Source: Glaciihabitans sp. | GTDB taxonomy: Bacteria > Actinomycetota > Actinomycetes > Actinomycetales > Microbacteriaceae | Assembly (NCBI GenBank): GCA_025463465.1 | Contig: JAODAO010000361.1 | Span: 1 to 32,734, forward strand | Length of the DNA stretch: 32,734 nucleotides | Reading direction: 5' to 3' | In this document: one piece after another, positions 15,386 to 21,915 of the stretch | How the letters are laid out: every line of letters starts with the position of its first letter | Numbering within the stretch: the stretch's first letter is position 1 | Notes under the pieces: model-generated | Seen by the model: the letters and a program-made list of their open reading frames with translations, nothing else | The model's database searches: none | Told to the model about the DNA's origin: nothing | Program-made: the position numbers and the translations under genes

Positions 15386-16753
15386 CTAGTTGTTCACCCC
15401 CGAGTTGGTGATGATGCGACTCCAGGGCCCGTCGGGTACCTGGGCATCATCAACGAACTGCCATGAGACGGTGTCGCCGTCGCCGTCGAGGTCCGAGAAA
15501 CCCAGGCATCCGTTGAGCGCCGGCGAGACGTCCATTCCCGCATTATTGAACTGCCCCTGGACCGGCTGCGCGTCCGAGCTTCCGAACACGTATTCCTTGT
15601 CGTGGTAAAGGTCGTCGTGCGACGGGCCGGCATCCTCGATCTGGCCGTAGCAGGTTGCTCCGTTCGGCCCGGTGATCGCCACCCAGCGGTTCTTCATAAA
15701 GGAATGTTCGCCGTCGTCGCAGAGGGCCGCGTTGGCTTCACCCGCAGCCCACGGAATGACCTCGCACCGCTCATCGAACGCGGTGGAGTCGTTCAGGTCG
15801 TCGTACGGGAGATCCAGGTAGAACGGGTTCTCTGCGGGGGTCGCCGACGACGGGAAGAAATCGTTCGCCGCTGTGCGCCCTTCCGTTTCGCAACCGCTGA
15901 TCGTGTCACCGTTGAAAGTGGCGATACCGTCGCAACCGCCGGTGGGAGACCCTGCACATCCGTCGGCGTCGTCCGGCACGGTGTCGGTGGCTACCCCCGA
16001 CCAATGTGCTGCCCACTGGCTGTCATACGTGGAGCAGACCTGGCTGCCGTCCGGCAGGTTGGGGTCGAATATCTCGCCAACCCAGAAAGTCGTCGCAATG
16101 ATGTTCGTGTGGACCGGGTAGCCGGATACCACCGGATCGGTCGCAGCCACTGGCACGGTCGGAACCGTCGGAGCCACTGGCACGGTCGGAACCGTCGGAG
16201 CCGCTGGCTCGGTCGGAACCGTCGGCTCGATCGGAGTCGCTGGCTCGATCGGATCCGTAGGAGTCGCTGGCTCGACCGGAATCGTCGGCTCTATCGGAAC
16301 CGTTGGATCGGCGGCATCTATTGGGGCCGTCGGCTTGTTGGGCTCAGTCGGGGCCGTTGGCTCTGCCGTGCCGCCACCGTCGGAATCATCACCGTCGGAG
16401 CCATCACCGATGTTCTCGACCTCCCCGTCCGATCCCTCGTCCGAGTTCTCGCTGGCTCCGCCGCCTGAGGCGTCGTCGGCGCCGTTATTGTCCTCGTCCT
16501 CGTGGTTCCAACCGCCGTGATGGCCGTGATGACCAGCGTTGGAATAGCCGTCCCCGTTGGCCGAAGCCGAATCCGAACCCGATGCGCTCGCGCAGCCCAG
16601 CAGGGCCAGGGACAGCGCCGCGGACCCGGCGATCAGCAGCGTGCCAATGGAGCGTTTTGAGTACCAGTGGGTCGATGTCTTCCCAGAGCTATGAGTTGTG
16701 CCATCCGGCCGTTCGGAGGCATGGGTGTATCGCAAATTGTGTGGATCGAACAC
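15386..16753 (-). CDS. Stalked 8-cysteine lipoprotein, double-psi-barrel-like (paralogue 2)
   Basis: The protein has 455 residues from the GTG at 16751-16753. AAGAAGG lies five bases upstream, as in paralogue 1, whereas the upstream frame to a TTG at 16930 runs through an attenuator-like leader. Residues 36-54 form a hydrophobic signal ending LALLGC, a lipobox-like motif with Cys54 as the probable lipidated residue. Next come a Ser/Gly/Asp/Glu-rich segment with the His cluster GHHGHHGGWNHEDEDNN (about 65-120) and a Pro-Thr repeat stalk (about 125-210, units such as APTVPTVPV). The conserved domain (about 212-455) begins YPVHTNIIATTFWVGEIFD and has the same eight cysteines, GQIEDAGP and NNAGMDVSPALNGCLGF. 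The layout suggests a lipid-anchored domain held away from the membrane through the cell wall. Ligand or activity is unknown. Confidence 0.72.
   Translation of the reverse strand: MFDPHNLRYTHASERPDGTTHSSGKTSTHWYSKRSIGTLLIAGSAALSLALLGCASASGSDSASANGDGYSNAGHHGHHGGWNHEDEDNNGADDASGGGASENSDEGSDGEVENIGDGSDGDDSDGGGTAEPTAPTEPNKPTAPIDAADPTVPIEPTIPVEPATPTDPIEPATPIEPTVPTEPAAPTVPTVPVAPTVPTVPVAATDPVVSGYPVHTNIIATTFWVGEIFDPNLPDGSQVCSTYDSQWAAHWSGVATDTVPDDADGCAGSPTGGCDGIATFNGDTISGCETEGRTAANDFFPSSATPAENPFYLDLPYDDLNDSTAFDERCEVIPWAAGEANAALCDDGEHSFMKNRWVAITGPNGATCYGQIEDAGPSHDDLYHDKEYVFGSSDAQPVQGQFNNAGMDVSPALNGCLGFSDLDGDGDTVSWQFVDDAQVPDGPWSRIITNSGVNN
16146..16226. repeat. 27-bp tandem repeat inside the stalk of paralogue 2
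   Basis: Two exact copies (16146-16172 and 16173-16199) and one copy with three changes (16200-16226) encode APTVPTVPV-type 9-residue units. More degenerate Pro-x-x-Pro repeats continue to about 16380. The period is in frame, so copy-number change would only lengthen or shorten the stalk. Confidence 0.85.
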
Positions 16754-16773
16754 AACGACCTTCTTCGAATCGT

Positions 16774-16789
16774 TCGGGGTAGTCCCCGA
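16774..16789 (-). promoter_or_regulatory. Hairpin beside the ribosome site of paralogue 2
   Basis: TCGGGG and CCCCGA form a perfect 6-bp stem with a four-base loop, about nine bases before the AAGAAGG ribosome site. It may influence ribosome loading. Confidence 0.35.
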
Positions 16790-16850
16790 GTACGTCGCTG
16801 CCCGGTGCAGCTTGAATGCCGCGGAGGGAACGAAGAACCGTCGATAGAAG

Positions 16851-16910
16851 AAAAAACGCGCCCGGGATCGATTGAGTACCGGGCACCGCCTCCAGCCCCC
16901 CTGAAGCGGT
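16851..16910 (-). promoter_or_regulatory. Leader hairpins with U tract (attenuator or riboswitch-like) of paralogue 2
   Basis: In minus-strand order, a small stem (ACCGC with GCGGT; 16906-16910 and 16885-16889) abuts a second stem (GCCCGG with CCGGGC; 16879-16884 and 16860-16865). GCG and six T residues (16856-16851) follow. This is a rho-independent terminator shape about 100 bases before the start codon and just after the candidate promoter, so it would act as an attenuator. I do not recognise a known riboswitch class. Confidence 0.5.
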
Positions 16911-16916
16911 AATTTA

Positions 16917-16944
16917 TGGTTACACGTCAAATCTGAGACGTCAA
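16917..16944 (-). promoter_or_regulatory. Candidate promoter of paralogue 2 (TTGACG-16-TAACCA)
   Basis: On the minus strand TTGACG (16944-16939) is followed after 16 bases by TAACCA (16922-16917). A second TTGACG lies at 16930-16925 and a TTGACA at 16967-16962. The predicted start would be near 16910, at the first base of the leader hairpin. Confidence 0.4.
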
Positions 16945-16961
16945 CTGTTGAAAATCGAAGT

Positions 16962-16990
16962 TGTCAAGCCCCTAGAACTGGGGCTTGACA
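16962..16990. repeat. Perfect 11-bp inverted repeat TGTCAAGCCCC / GGGGCTTGACA
   Basis: The arms at 16962-16972 and 16980-16990 are separated by seven bases. There is no U tract on either side. It lies just upstream of the candidate promoter of paralogue 2 and could be an operator, or a second terminator of paralogue 3. TTGACA, a -35 consensus, is embedded in each arm, facing outwards. Confidence 0.65.
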
Positions 16991-17036
16991 GATGATAATC
17001 AAGTGAGCTTTTGTCCGCCCTCTGTGCATGGAAATA

Positions 17037-17067
17037 GGAATGCCCAGCAGTGTCTGCCGGGCATCCC
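17037..17067 (-). terminator. Terminator after paralogue 3
   Basis: A 14-base stem with two imperfect positions (GGAATGCCCAGCAG with CTGCCGGGCATCCC) and a three-base loop lies 16 bases past the stop at 17084. On the minus strand TATTTCC follows, a short U-rich stretch. Confidence 0.7.
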
Positions 17068-17083
17068 TTCACTCACTCCCTGG

Positions 17084-18100
17084 TTACAGGGTCACCCCCG
17101 AATTGGTGACGACATCAAGCCAGGGGCCGTCGGGGACATCGTCGGTGTCGACAAAACGCCACGCCACCTGGTCGCTTTCACCATCGAGGTCGGCAAATCC
17201 GAGGCAGCCATTCAGGGCCGGCGAAACATCCATCCCGGCGTTGTTGAAGTTTCCCTGCACCGGCTGCACGTCGTCCTCACCGAAGACATACTCCGCGTCG
17301 TGGTAAAGATCGTCGTGTGAGGGGCCGGCGTCCTGGACCTGCCCGTAACAGGTATCCCCGTTCGGGCCGGTGATGGCGACCCAGCGATTTTTCATAAAAG
17401 AGAACTCCTCGTCGTCACATCGACTGGAGAACGCGGGGTCCGCTGCCCACGGGATAACGGCGCAACGCTCGCTGAAACCTATTTCGTCGTTGAGGTCGTC
17501 AAACGGCACGTCGAGGTAAAACGGGTTCTCCCGCGGCTCCGGCCCCAGTGGGAAGAACCCGAGAGCCTCCGACCGCTCGGCGGTTTCGCAGTGCGTGATG
17601 GTGCGGCCGGTGCCGTCGAACGGACCAAAACCTGACCGGCCGTCGCATCCACCCGTTGGTGATCCCGCGCAACCTGGAGAAGACTCCGGCACGGAATCGA
17701 AACCGAAGCCGGACCAGTTGTATGCCCACTTCGCGTCGTACGTCGAGCAGACCTGGCTACCGTCGGGCAGGTCCGGATCGAAGATCTCACCAACCCAGAA
17801 CGTTGTGGCGACGATGTCGGTGTGAAGAGGGTATTCGCCGTCGAAAACCGCGGCCGTCGAATCGTCTGCCGTCTCCCCTGTGTCCGGCGGGGCTGAGACG
17901 CAGCCCGCGCACAGCACAACCAGAAGCAGCCCAACGGCGAGGAGCGTGCCGCGGATCCCCCTCCCCCGTCTGGCCATACCGCCATGCCGTTGTGCGCGGG
18001 AACCAGCCGGGGACTCGGCTGGTCCACCGTCCACACCCGTCCTGCGTTCAGTCGGCGGAAGAGGGCAGGCTGGCGCCGTCTCAGCACTTGGGGGTTTCAT
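17084..18100 (-). CDS. 8-cysteine lipoprotein, double-psi-barrel-like (paralogue 3)
   Basis: The protein has 338 residues from the ATG at 18098-18100, which has GGGAG eight bases upstream. An ATG at 17977 would give a very typical 26-residue lipoprotein signal (MARRGRGIRGTLLAVGLL...CAGC) but has no ribosome site, so the start is open. The signal ends VVLCAGC, with Cys67 as the likely lipidation site. A short Thr/Asp-rich linker (about 20 residues) leads to the conserved domain. The domain begins YPLHTDIVATTFWVGEIFD and keeps all eight cysteines, ENPFYLDVPFDDLND, MKNRWVAITGPNG, YVFG and NNAGMDVSPALNGCLGF. In the barrel motif the Glu of EDAGP is Gln (VQDAGP), so only the Asp is invariant across the three copies. 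It is the first gene of the cluster, divergent to the DEAD-box helicase and separately terminated. Confidence 0.72.
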   Translation of the reverse strand: MKPPSAETAPACPLPPTERRTGVDGGPAESPAGSRAQRHGGMARRGRGIRGTLLAVGLLLVVLCAGCVSAPPDTGETADDSTAAVFDGEYPLHTDIVATTFWVGEIFDPDLPDGSQVCSTYDAKWAYNWSGFGFDSVPESSPGCAGSPTGGCDGRSGFGPFDGTGRTITHCETAERSEALGFFPLGPEPRENPFYLDVPFDDLNDEIGFSERCAVIPWAADPAFSSRCDDEEFSFMKNRWVAITGPNGDTCYGQVQDAGPSHDDLYHDAEYVFGEDDVQPVQGNFNNAGMDVSPALNGCLGFADLDGESDQVAWRFVDTDDVPDGPWLDVVTNSGVTL

Positions 18101-18339
18101 CGGGTTATCTCCCACTCCCCGCGGGTCGTGCCTTCGGGGCGCGGGATGTCCCGTCACGCTACCGAGCCGTCAGAGCACTACACCAGCCTCGGGGACGCTT
18201 CGGCCCGTCATCAGGCGTTTCCGATGGATTCGCGCTAAACTTCCGGCCATACCCTCCATTTCTGGCGGGGGTCCTACGCCCCAGGACAAAGCGGGCGTAC
18301 TTCGACAGCTACTCCTCATTAGGCGAACGGCAATATAAC

Positions 18340-19836
18340 TTGAATTTTTCTGAACTTAATATCGACCAGGACATGGTCGACGCGCTGGCCACCAAGGGCA
18401 TCCTCGAACCCTTTCCGATCCAGGAGCAGACCATCCCGATGGGGCTCAACGGCCAGGACATCATCGGCCAGGCCAAGACCGGCACAGGCAAGACCCTCGG
18501 CTTCGGCCTCCCCCTCCTCCAGGAGCTGGGCCTCAACCCGGAACCCGGCGTGCAGGCCCTCGTCGTAGTCCCCACCCGCGAACTGTGCGTCCAGGTCGCC
18601 GAGGACCTCACGCTCGCCGCGTCCAACCGTGCAACGAAGGTTGTCGCCATCTATGGCGGCAAGGCCTACGAGGGCCAGATCGCCGACATCAAGGACGGCG
18701 CCCAGGTCATCGTCGGTACCCCAGGTCGACTGCTCGACCTCGCCAGCCAGCGCATGCTCTCCCTCAAGAACATCAAGGTGATGGTCCTCGACGAGGCAGA
18801 CAAGATGCTCGACCTCGGATTCCTTTCCGACATCGAGAAGCTGTTCGCGCAGACTCCCCCGACCCGTCACACGATGCTGTTCTCCGCGACGATGCCTGGG
18901 CCGATCGTCGCCCTCGCCCGCCGCTTTATGAACAAGCCCATCCACATTCGCGCCACCGACCCCAACGAGGGCCTGACGCAGGCCAACATCAAGCACGTTG
19001 TCTACCGCGCGCACAGCCTGGACAAGGACGAGGTAATCTCGCGCATCCTGCAGGCCGAGGGCCGTGGCAAGACGGTTGTCTTCACCCGCACCAAGCGTGC
19101 CGCCGCCAAGCTCGTCGAGGAACTGAACGACCGCGGCTTCAACGCCGCCGCCGTGCACGGTGACCTCAACCAGGAACAGCGCGAGCGTGCCATGGCCGCG
19201 TTCAAGGCGGGCAAAAAGGACATCCTGATCGCCACCGACGTCGCCGCCCGCGGTATCGACGTGAACGACGTCACCCACGTCATCAACCACACCATCCCGG
19301 ACGACCACGACACCTACCTGCACCGCGCGGGACGCACCGGTCGTGCCGGCAAGACCGGTATCGCCGTCACGTTCGTCGACTGGGACGACATGCACAAGTG
19401 GTCGCTGATCAACAAGGCGCTCGACATGGGCCAGCCGGAACCGGTTGAAACGTACTCGTCGTCACCGCATCTCTACGCCGACCTCGACATCCCCGTCGGC
19501 TCGAAGGGCCGCCTTAAGCCGAGCCCGGCCCCCAAGGTCGAGTCGGCCGCGTCCCGACCGCCGCGCGAGCGTCGCGAAGGTGACGCCTCGTCGTCGTCGC
19601 GTCCGCCGCGCGAGCGCCGTGATGGTGACCGCACCCGCACCCGTACCCGTGGCAACTCGACCGGAACCGGCGAAGGCACCGCGCCAGCAACATCCACCAC
19701 CGGCCCGGCCGAGGCCGTCGTCACCGAGGGCAAGCCGGAAGGCAGCGGAACCCACGACGGGACAACTCCCGCCCGCCGCCGCAGCCGCCGTCGCCGCCCG
19801 TCCGGTGGAGCGGCCACACCGCCGCCCACCGCATAA
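18340..19836 (+). CDS. DEAD-box RNA helicase (RhlE/CsdA-like)
   Basis: An ATP-dependent RNA helicase of 498 residues. The start is taken as the TTG at 18340-18342 (MNFSELNIDQDMVDALATKG), which matches the usual start of this family. The ATG at 18373 would cut into the Q-motif region. Motifs are FPIQEQTIP (Q), AKTGTGKT (I), VVPTRELCVQ (Ia), GTPGRLLD (Ib), LDEADKML (II), FSATMP (III), TVVFTRTKRAA (IV), IATDVAARGIDV (V) and HRAGRTGRAG (VI). The last ~110 residues form a low-complexity basic tail with RPPRERR repeats, RTRTRTRG and RRRSRRRRP, typical of RNA-binding tails. The first eight codons are unusually A/T-rich. It corresponds to Rv3211 in order (recalled). A role in cold growth or RNA turnover is inferred from the family. 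Confidence 0.9.
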   Translation: MNFSELNIDQDMVDALATKGILEPFPIQEQTIPMGLNGQDIIGQAKTGTGKTLGFGLPLLQELGLNPEPGVQALVVVPTRELCVQVAEDLTLAASNRATKVVAIYGGKAYEGQIADIKDGAQVIVGTPGRLLDLASQRMLSLKNIKVMVLDEADKMLDLGFLSDIEKLFAQTPPTRHTMLFSATMPGPIVALARRFMNKPIHIRATDPNEGLTQANIKHVVYRAHSLDKDEVISRILQAEGRGKTVVFTRTKRAAAKLVEELNDRGFNAAAVHGDLNQEQRERAMAAFKAGKKDILIATDVAARGIDVNDVTHVINHTIPDDHDTYLHRAGRTGRAGKTGIAVTFVDWDDMHKWSLINKALDMGQPEPVETYSSSPHLYADLDIPVGSKGRLKPSPAPKVESAASRPPRERREGDASSSSRPPRERRDGDRTRTRTRGNSTGTGEGTAPATSTTGPAEAVVTEGKPEGSGTHDGTTPARRRSRRRRPSGGAATPPPTA

Positions 19837-19863
19837 CACCTCCCCGGCACACACGCTGTCGGT

Positions 19864-19916
19864 CACACACCCGCCCGTGCGCTGATCCACTCGATCTCCG
19901 CGCGGGCGGGTGTGTG
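19864..19916. terminator. Long hairpin between convergent DEAD-box and PHP genes
   Basis: A perfect 14-bp stem, CACACACCCGCCCG (19864-19877) with CGGGCGGGTGTGTG (19903-19916), lies between the two stop codons. U tracts are lacking, so it could serve both strands weakly. Confidence 0.65.
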
Positions 19917-19930
19917 CGCTTAACGACCGG

Positions 19931-20797
19931 TCAGGTGCCCGACGGGGCGGAACCGGTGCCCGCCGCGATGATCCGCTCGAGCACCTCCGGTGCCGTGGTG
20001 TTCTCGGCGAGGCGGTTCAGCTTGCCCTCACCGTGGTAATCGCTGGACCCCGTCACCACCAGGTTGTACTTGGTCGCGAGTTCGAACAGGCGGACTCTAC
20101 CGTCAGCCGTGTTGTCGCGATGGTGGATCTCCAGGCCGAAGAGGCCGGCGTCGACAAGCTCGGCGACTGCGGCTTCCTCGATGACCCGGTAGCGGCCGTG
20201 GGTGGCGGGGTGGGCGAGCACGGGCACACCGCCGGCGGCGACGATCATCCTGACGCCCTCGAGCGGAGACGGTGCGTAGTACTTCTCGTAGTAGCCGCCC
20301 TGCCAGTGGAGAATGCTCTCGAAGGCGGCGCTGCGGGTGGGCACGTACCCACGCACAACCAGTGCGTCGGCGATGTGCGGGCGACCGATAGTGCCGCCGT
20401 CGACGGACTGGGCGAGGACCTCTTCCCAGGTGATGTCGTAGTCGGCGGCGATACGCTCGACGATCCGCTCGGCTCGGTGCAGGCGCCCGTCGCGGATCTG
20501 GGCGGTCTCGGCCAGGATCCGGACGTCTGTCGGGTCGAACAGGTAGGCCAACATATGCACGCTGGCCGGGCCGTAGTTGGTGCTCAGCTCCATCCCGGGG
20601 ATCACGGTCAGCCCGGTGCCGGACGCCGCGGCGATCGCCTCGCGCCACCCCGCCGTCGAGTCATGGTCGGTCAGGGCCACGGCGCCGAGGCCGGCCGCGA
20701 CGGCAGCATCCACCAGCTCTGTCGGCGTCTCCGTGCCGTCGGACACGCTGCTGTGGGTGTGCAGGTCGATGGGTCCGGTAATAGCGCGAGGAAGCAT
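19931..20797 (-). CDS. PHP-domain phosphoesterase (RNase AM / TrpH type)
   Basis: A 288-residue cytosolic PHP-family metal-dependent phosphoesterase. The canonical motifs are all present: DLHTHSSVSDG (about 11-21), ALTDHDST, GMELST, GRPHIADAL, VPVLAHPATHG, GLEIHHRDNT and GSSDYHGEGK. This gives the full set of His/Asp/Glu ligands for a trinuclear metal centre. Members remove 3'-phosphates from nucleoside 3',5'-bisphosphates or trim RNA 5' ends, and the exact substrate here is not shown. The start is the ATG at 20795-20797, with TACGAT six bases upstream. It is divergent, 33 bases away, from the EEP hydrolase and convergent with the DEAD-box helicase. Confidence 0.87.
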   Translation of the reverse strand: MLPRAITGPIDLHTHSSVSDGTETPTELVDAAVAAGLGAVALTDHDSTAGWREAIAAASGTGLTVIPGMELSTNYGPASVHMLAYLFDPTDVRILAETAQIRDGRLHRAERIVERIAADYDITWEEVLAQSVDGGTIGRPHIADALVVRGYVPTRSAAFESILHWQGGYYEKYYAPSPLEGVRMIVAAGGVPVLAHPATHGRYRVIEEAAVAELVDAGLFGLEIHHRDNTADGRVRLFELATKYNLVVTGSSDYHGEGKLNRLAENTTAPEVLERIIAAGTGSAPSGT

Positions 20798-20803
20798 CCT
20801 GCA

Positions 20804-20809
20804 ATCGTA
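20804..20809 (-). promoter_or_regulatory. -10 hexamer TACGAT, leaderless PHP gene
   Basis: TACGAT on the minus strand ends six bases before the ATG. It shares a 33-base intergenic region with the divergent EEP gene. Confidence 0.45.
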
Positions 20810-20815
20810 TTGGTC

Positions 20816-20821
20816 TAGGCT
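20816..20821 (+). promoter_or_regulatory. -10 hexamer TAGGCT of the EEP gene
   Basis: TAGGCT ends nine bases before the ATG at 20831, predicting a leader of only a few bases. The two divergent -10 boxes are separated by six bases, so RNA polymerase could occupy only one at a time. Confidence 0.35.
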
Positions 20822-20830
20822 CGCGTCACG

Positions 20831-21844
20831 ATGATTCGACGACTTCTTGCCGCCGCGCTCACCCTCGGGGTTGCGATAGTTTTACTGATCGCGGTCTGGC
20901 CGCAGCTGCTGCACCTCGAGTGGCATCCGATCATCGCCCAGGTTGTCAGTATGCGTGGCGCCTCCGTCGCGATAGCGGCCGCCGGCCTGATCGCCCTCGC
21001 CATCGTGGGAACGGTGTCTGCTTCCGCCCGGCGCCTGACCGGCTCCCTCGCACTGCTGCTGGTGGTCTTCGGTGTCGCCAGCCTCGCCGTGCTCGCCACC
21101 CGCGGGTTCGGCTCGGAAGCGTTCGCCGGGAAACTCGGCGGCGATATCACGGTGGTGTCGTGGAACACCCTCGGCGACGCACCAGGTTCTGCCGCAATCG
21201 CCCAGCTCGCCCTTGACTCCGGTGCGGACATCGTCACCCTGCCGGAGACCACCGCCCAGACCGGCGTCGAGGTAGCCGACCTGATGACCGCGGCGGGTTC
21301 GCCTATGTGGGTGCAGACGATCGCCTTCGACGAGATCTCCCCAGCCCGCTCCACGACGCTGCTCATCAGTACCGCCCTCGGCGCGTACACGGTGCAGGAA
21401 TCACTGGGGAACACCAGCACCCTGCCCACCGTGATCGCCACCCCTGACGACGGCAGCGGCCCCACTATCGCCGCCGTGCACCCCGTCGCCCCTGTACCGG
21501 GGCTGATGGACGACTGGCGCGCCGACCAGACCTGGCTGTCGGAGATCTGCTCCGGCGGCAACATGATCCTCGCCGGGGACTTCAACGCCACCCTCGACCA
21601 CTGGGGGCGTCTGGCCAGCAGCGACGACAGCGACTTCGGCTCCTGCCTCGACGCCGGCAGTGTGAGCGGCAATGCTGCCGTGGGTACGTGGCCGGCGGGG
21701 CTGCCCGCGTTGCTTGGCACCCCGATCGACCACGTGCTGTTCACCCCGAACTGGACGGTCAGCGGGATGCGGGTGGTGCAGGAGCTCGACGACCTCGGCA
21801 GCGACCACCGTCCGATCGTCGTCCAGCTGACACCTGCCAGCTGA
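20831..21844 (+). CDS. Membrane-anchored endonuclease/exonuclease/phosphatase (EEP) family protein
   Basis: A 337-residue protein with three N-terminal hydrophobic segments (about 4-26, 43-62, 70-90) and an EEP hydrolase domain from about residue 105. The catalytic motifs are VVSWNT (metal-binding Asn), TLPET (Glu), AAVHPVAPVPG, LAGDFNATLDHW (Asp and Asn), GTPIDHVL and GSDHRPIV (catalytic Asp-His). With an odd number of helices and the domain after the last, the catalytic part is probably outside the cell if the N-terminus is inside. The substrate may be a nucleic acid, phospholipid or sugar phosphate and cannot be told. Related membrane EEP proteins are common in actinobacteria. The start at 20831 fits the -10 box nine bases upstream. 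Confidence 0.82.
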   Translation: MIRRLLAAALTLGVAIVLLIAVWPQLLHLEWHPIIAQVVSMRGASVAIAAAGLIALAIVGTVSASARRLTGSLALLLVVFGVASLAVLATRGFGSEAFAGKLGGDITVVSWNTLGDAPGSAAIAQLALDSGADIVTLPETTAQTGVEVADLMTAAGSPMWVQTIAFDEISPARSTTLLISTALGAYTVQESLGNTSTLPTVIATPDDGSGPTIAAVHPVAPVPGLMDDWRADQTWLSEICSGGNMILAGDFNATLDHWGRLASSDDSDFGSCLDAGSVSGNAAVGTWPAGLPALLGTPIDHVLFTPNWTVSGMRVVQELDDLGSDHRPIVVQLTPAS

Positions 21845-21915
21845 GCACCACCAGCCTCACAGGCCGTCTACGGCCAAACGTCAGCATCCCGCGGTGGGAG
21901 AGTGGACAATAGGGC

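Larger units (their letters stand above)
16754..17083. other. Non-coding region between paralogues 2 and 3 (330 bases)
   Basis: No gene is supported here. It holds the leader and candidate promoter of paralogue 2 (16774-16944), an 11-bp inverted repeat (16962-16990) and the terminator of paralogue 3 (17037-17067). These are listed separately. Confidence 0.7.

Noticed and set aside
16146-16380. Regular short repeats that might suggest a CRISPR array
   Set aside because: There are no unique spacers. The repeats are in frame and encode a Pro-Thr stalk in paralogue 2.
16754-16930. c-di-AMP (ydaO), c-di-GMP or other known riboswitch in front of the cell-wall-like gene
   Set aside because: I could not find the conserved core sequences of these classes, only a terminator-shaped hairpin, so I kept the neutral attenuator call.
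16754-16930. N-terminal extension of paralogue 2 to a TTG at 16930
   Set aside because: The extension runs through hairpins and a six-T tract and has no ribosome site. The GTG at 16753 has AAGAAGG upstream.
14322-18100. Mobile element as the origin of the three-paralogue cluster
   Set aside because: No transposase, integrase, terminal inverted repeats or target duplication is visible, and base composition is similar to neighbours.
18319-19395. 358-codon minus-strand frame opposite the DEAD-box gene
   Set aside because: It is low-complexity Val/Asp/Gly/Leu shadow sequence. All helicase motifs are in the plus-strand frame.
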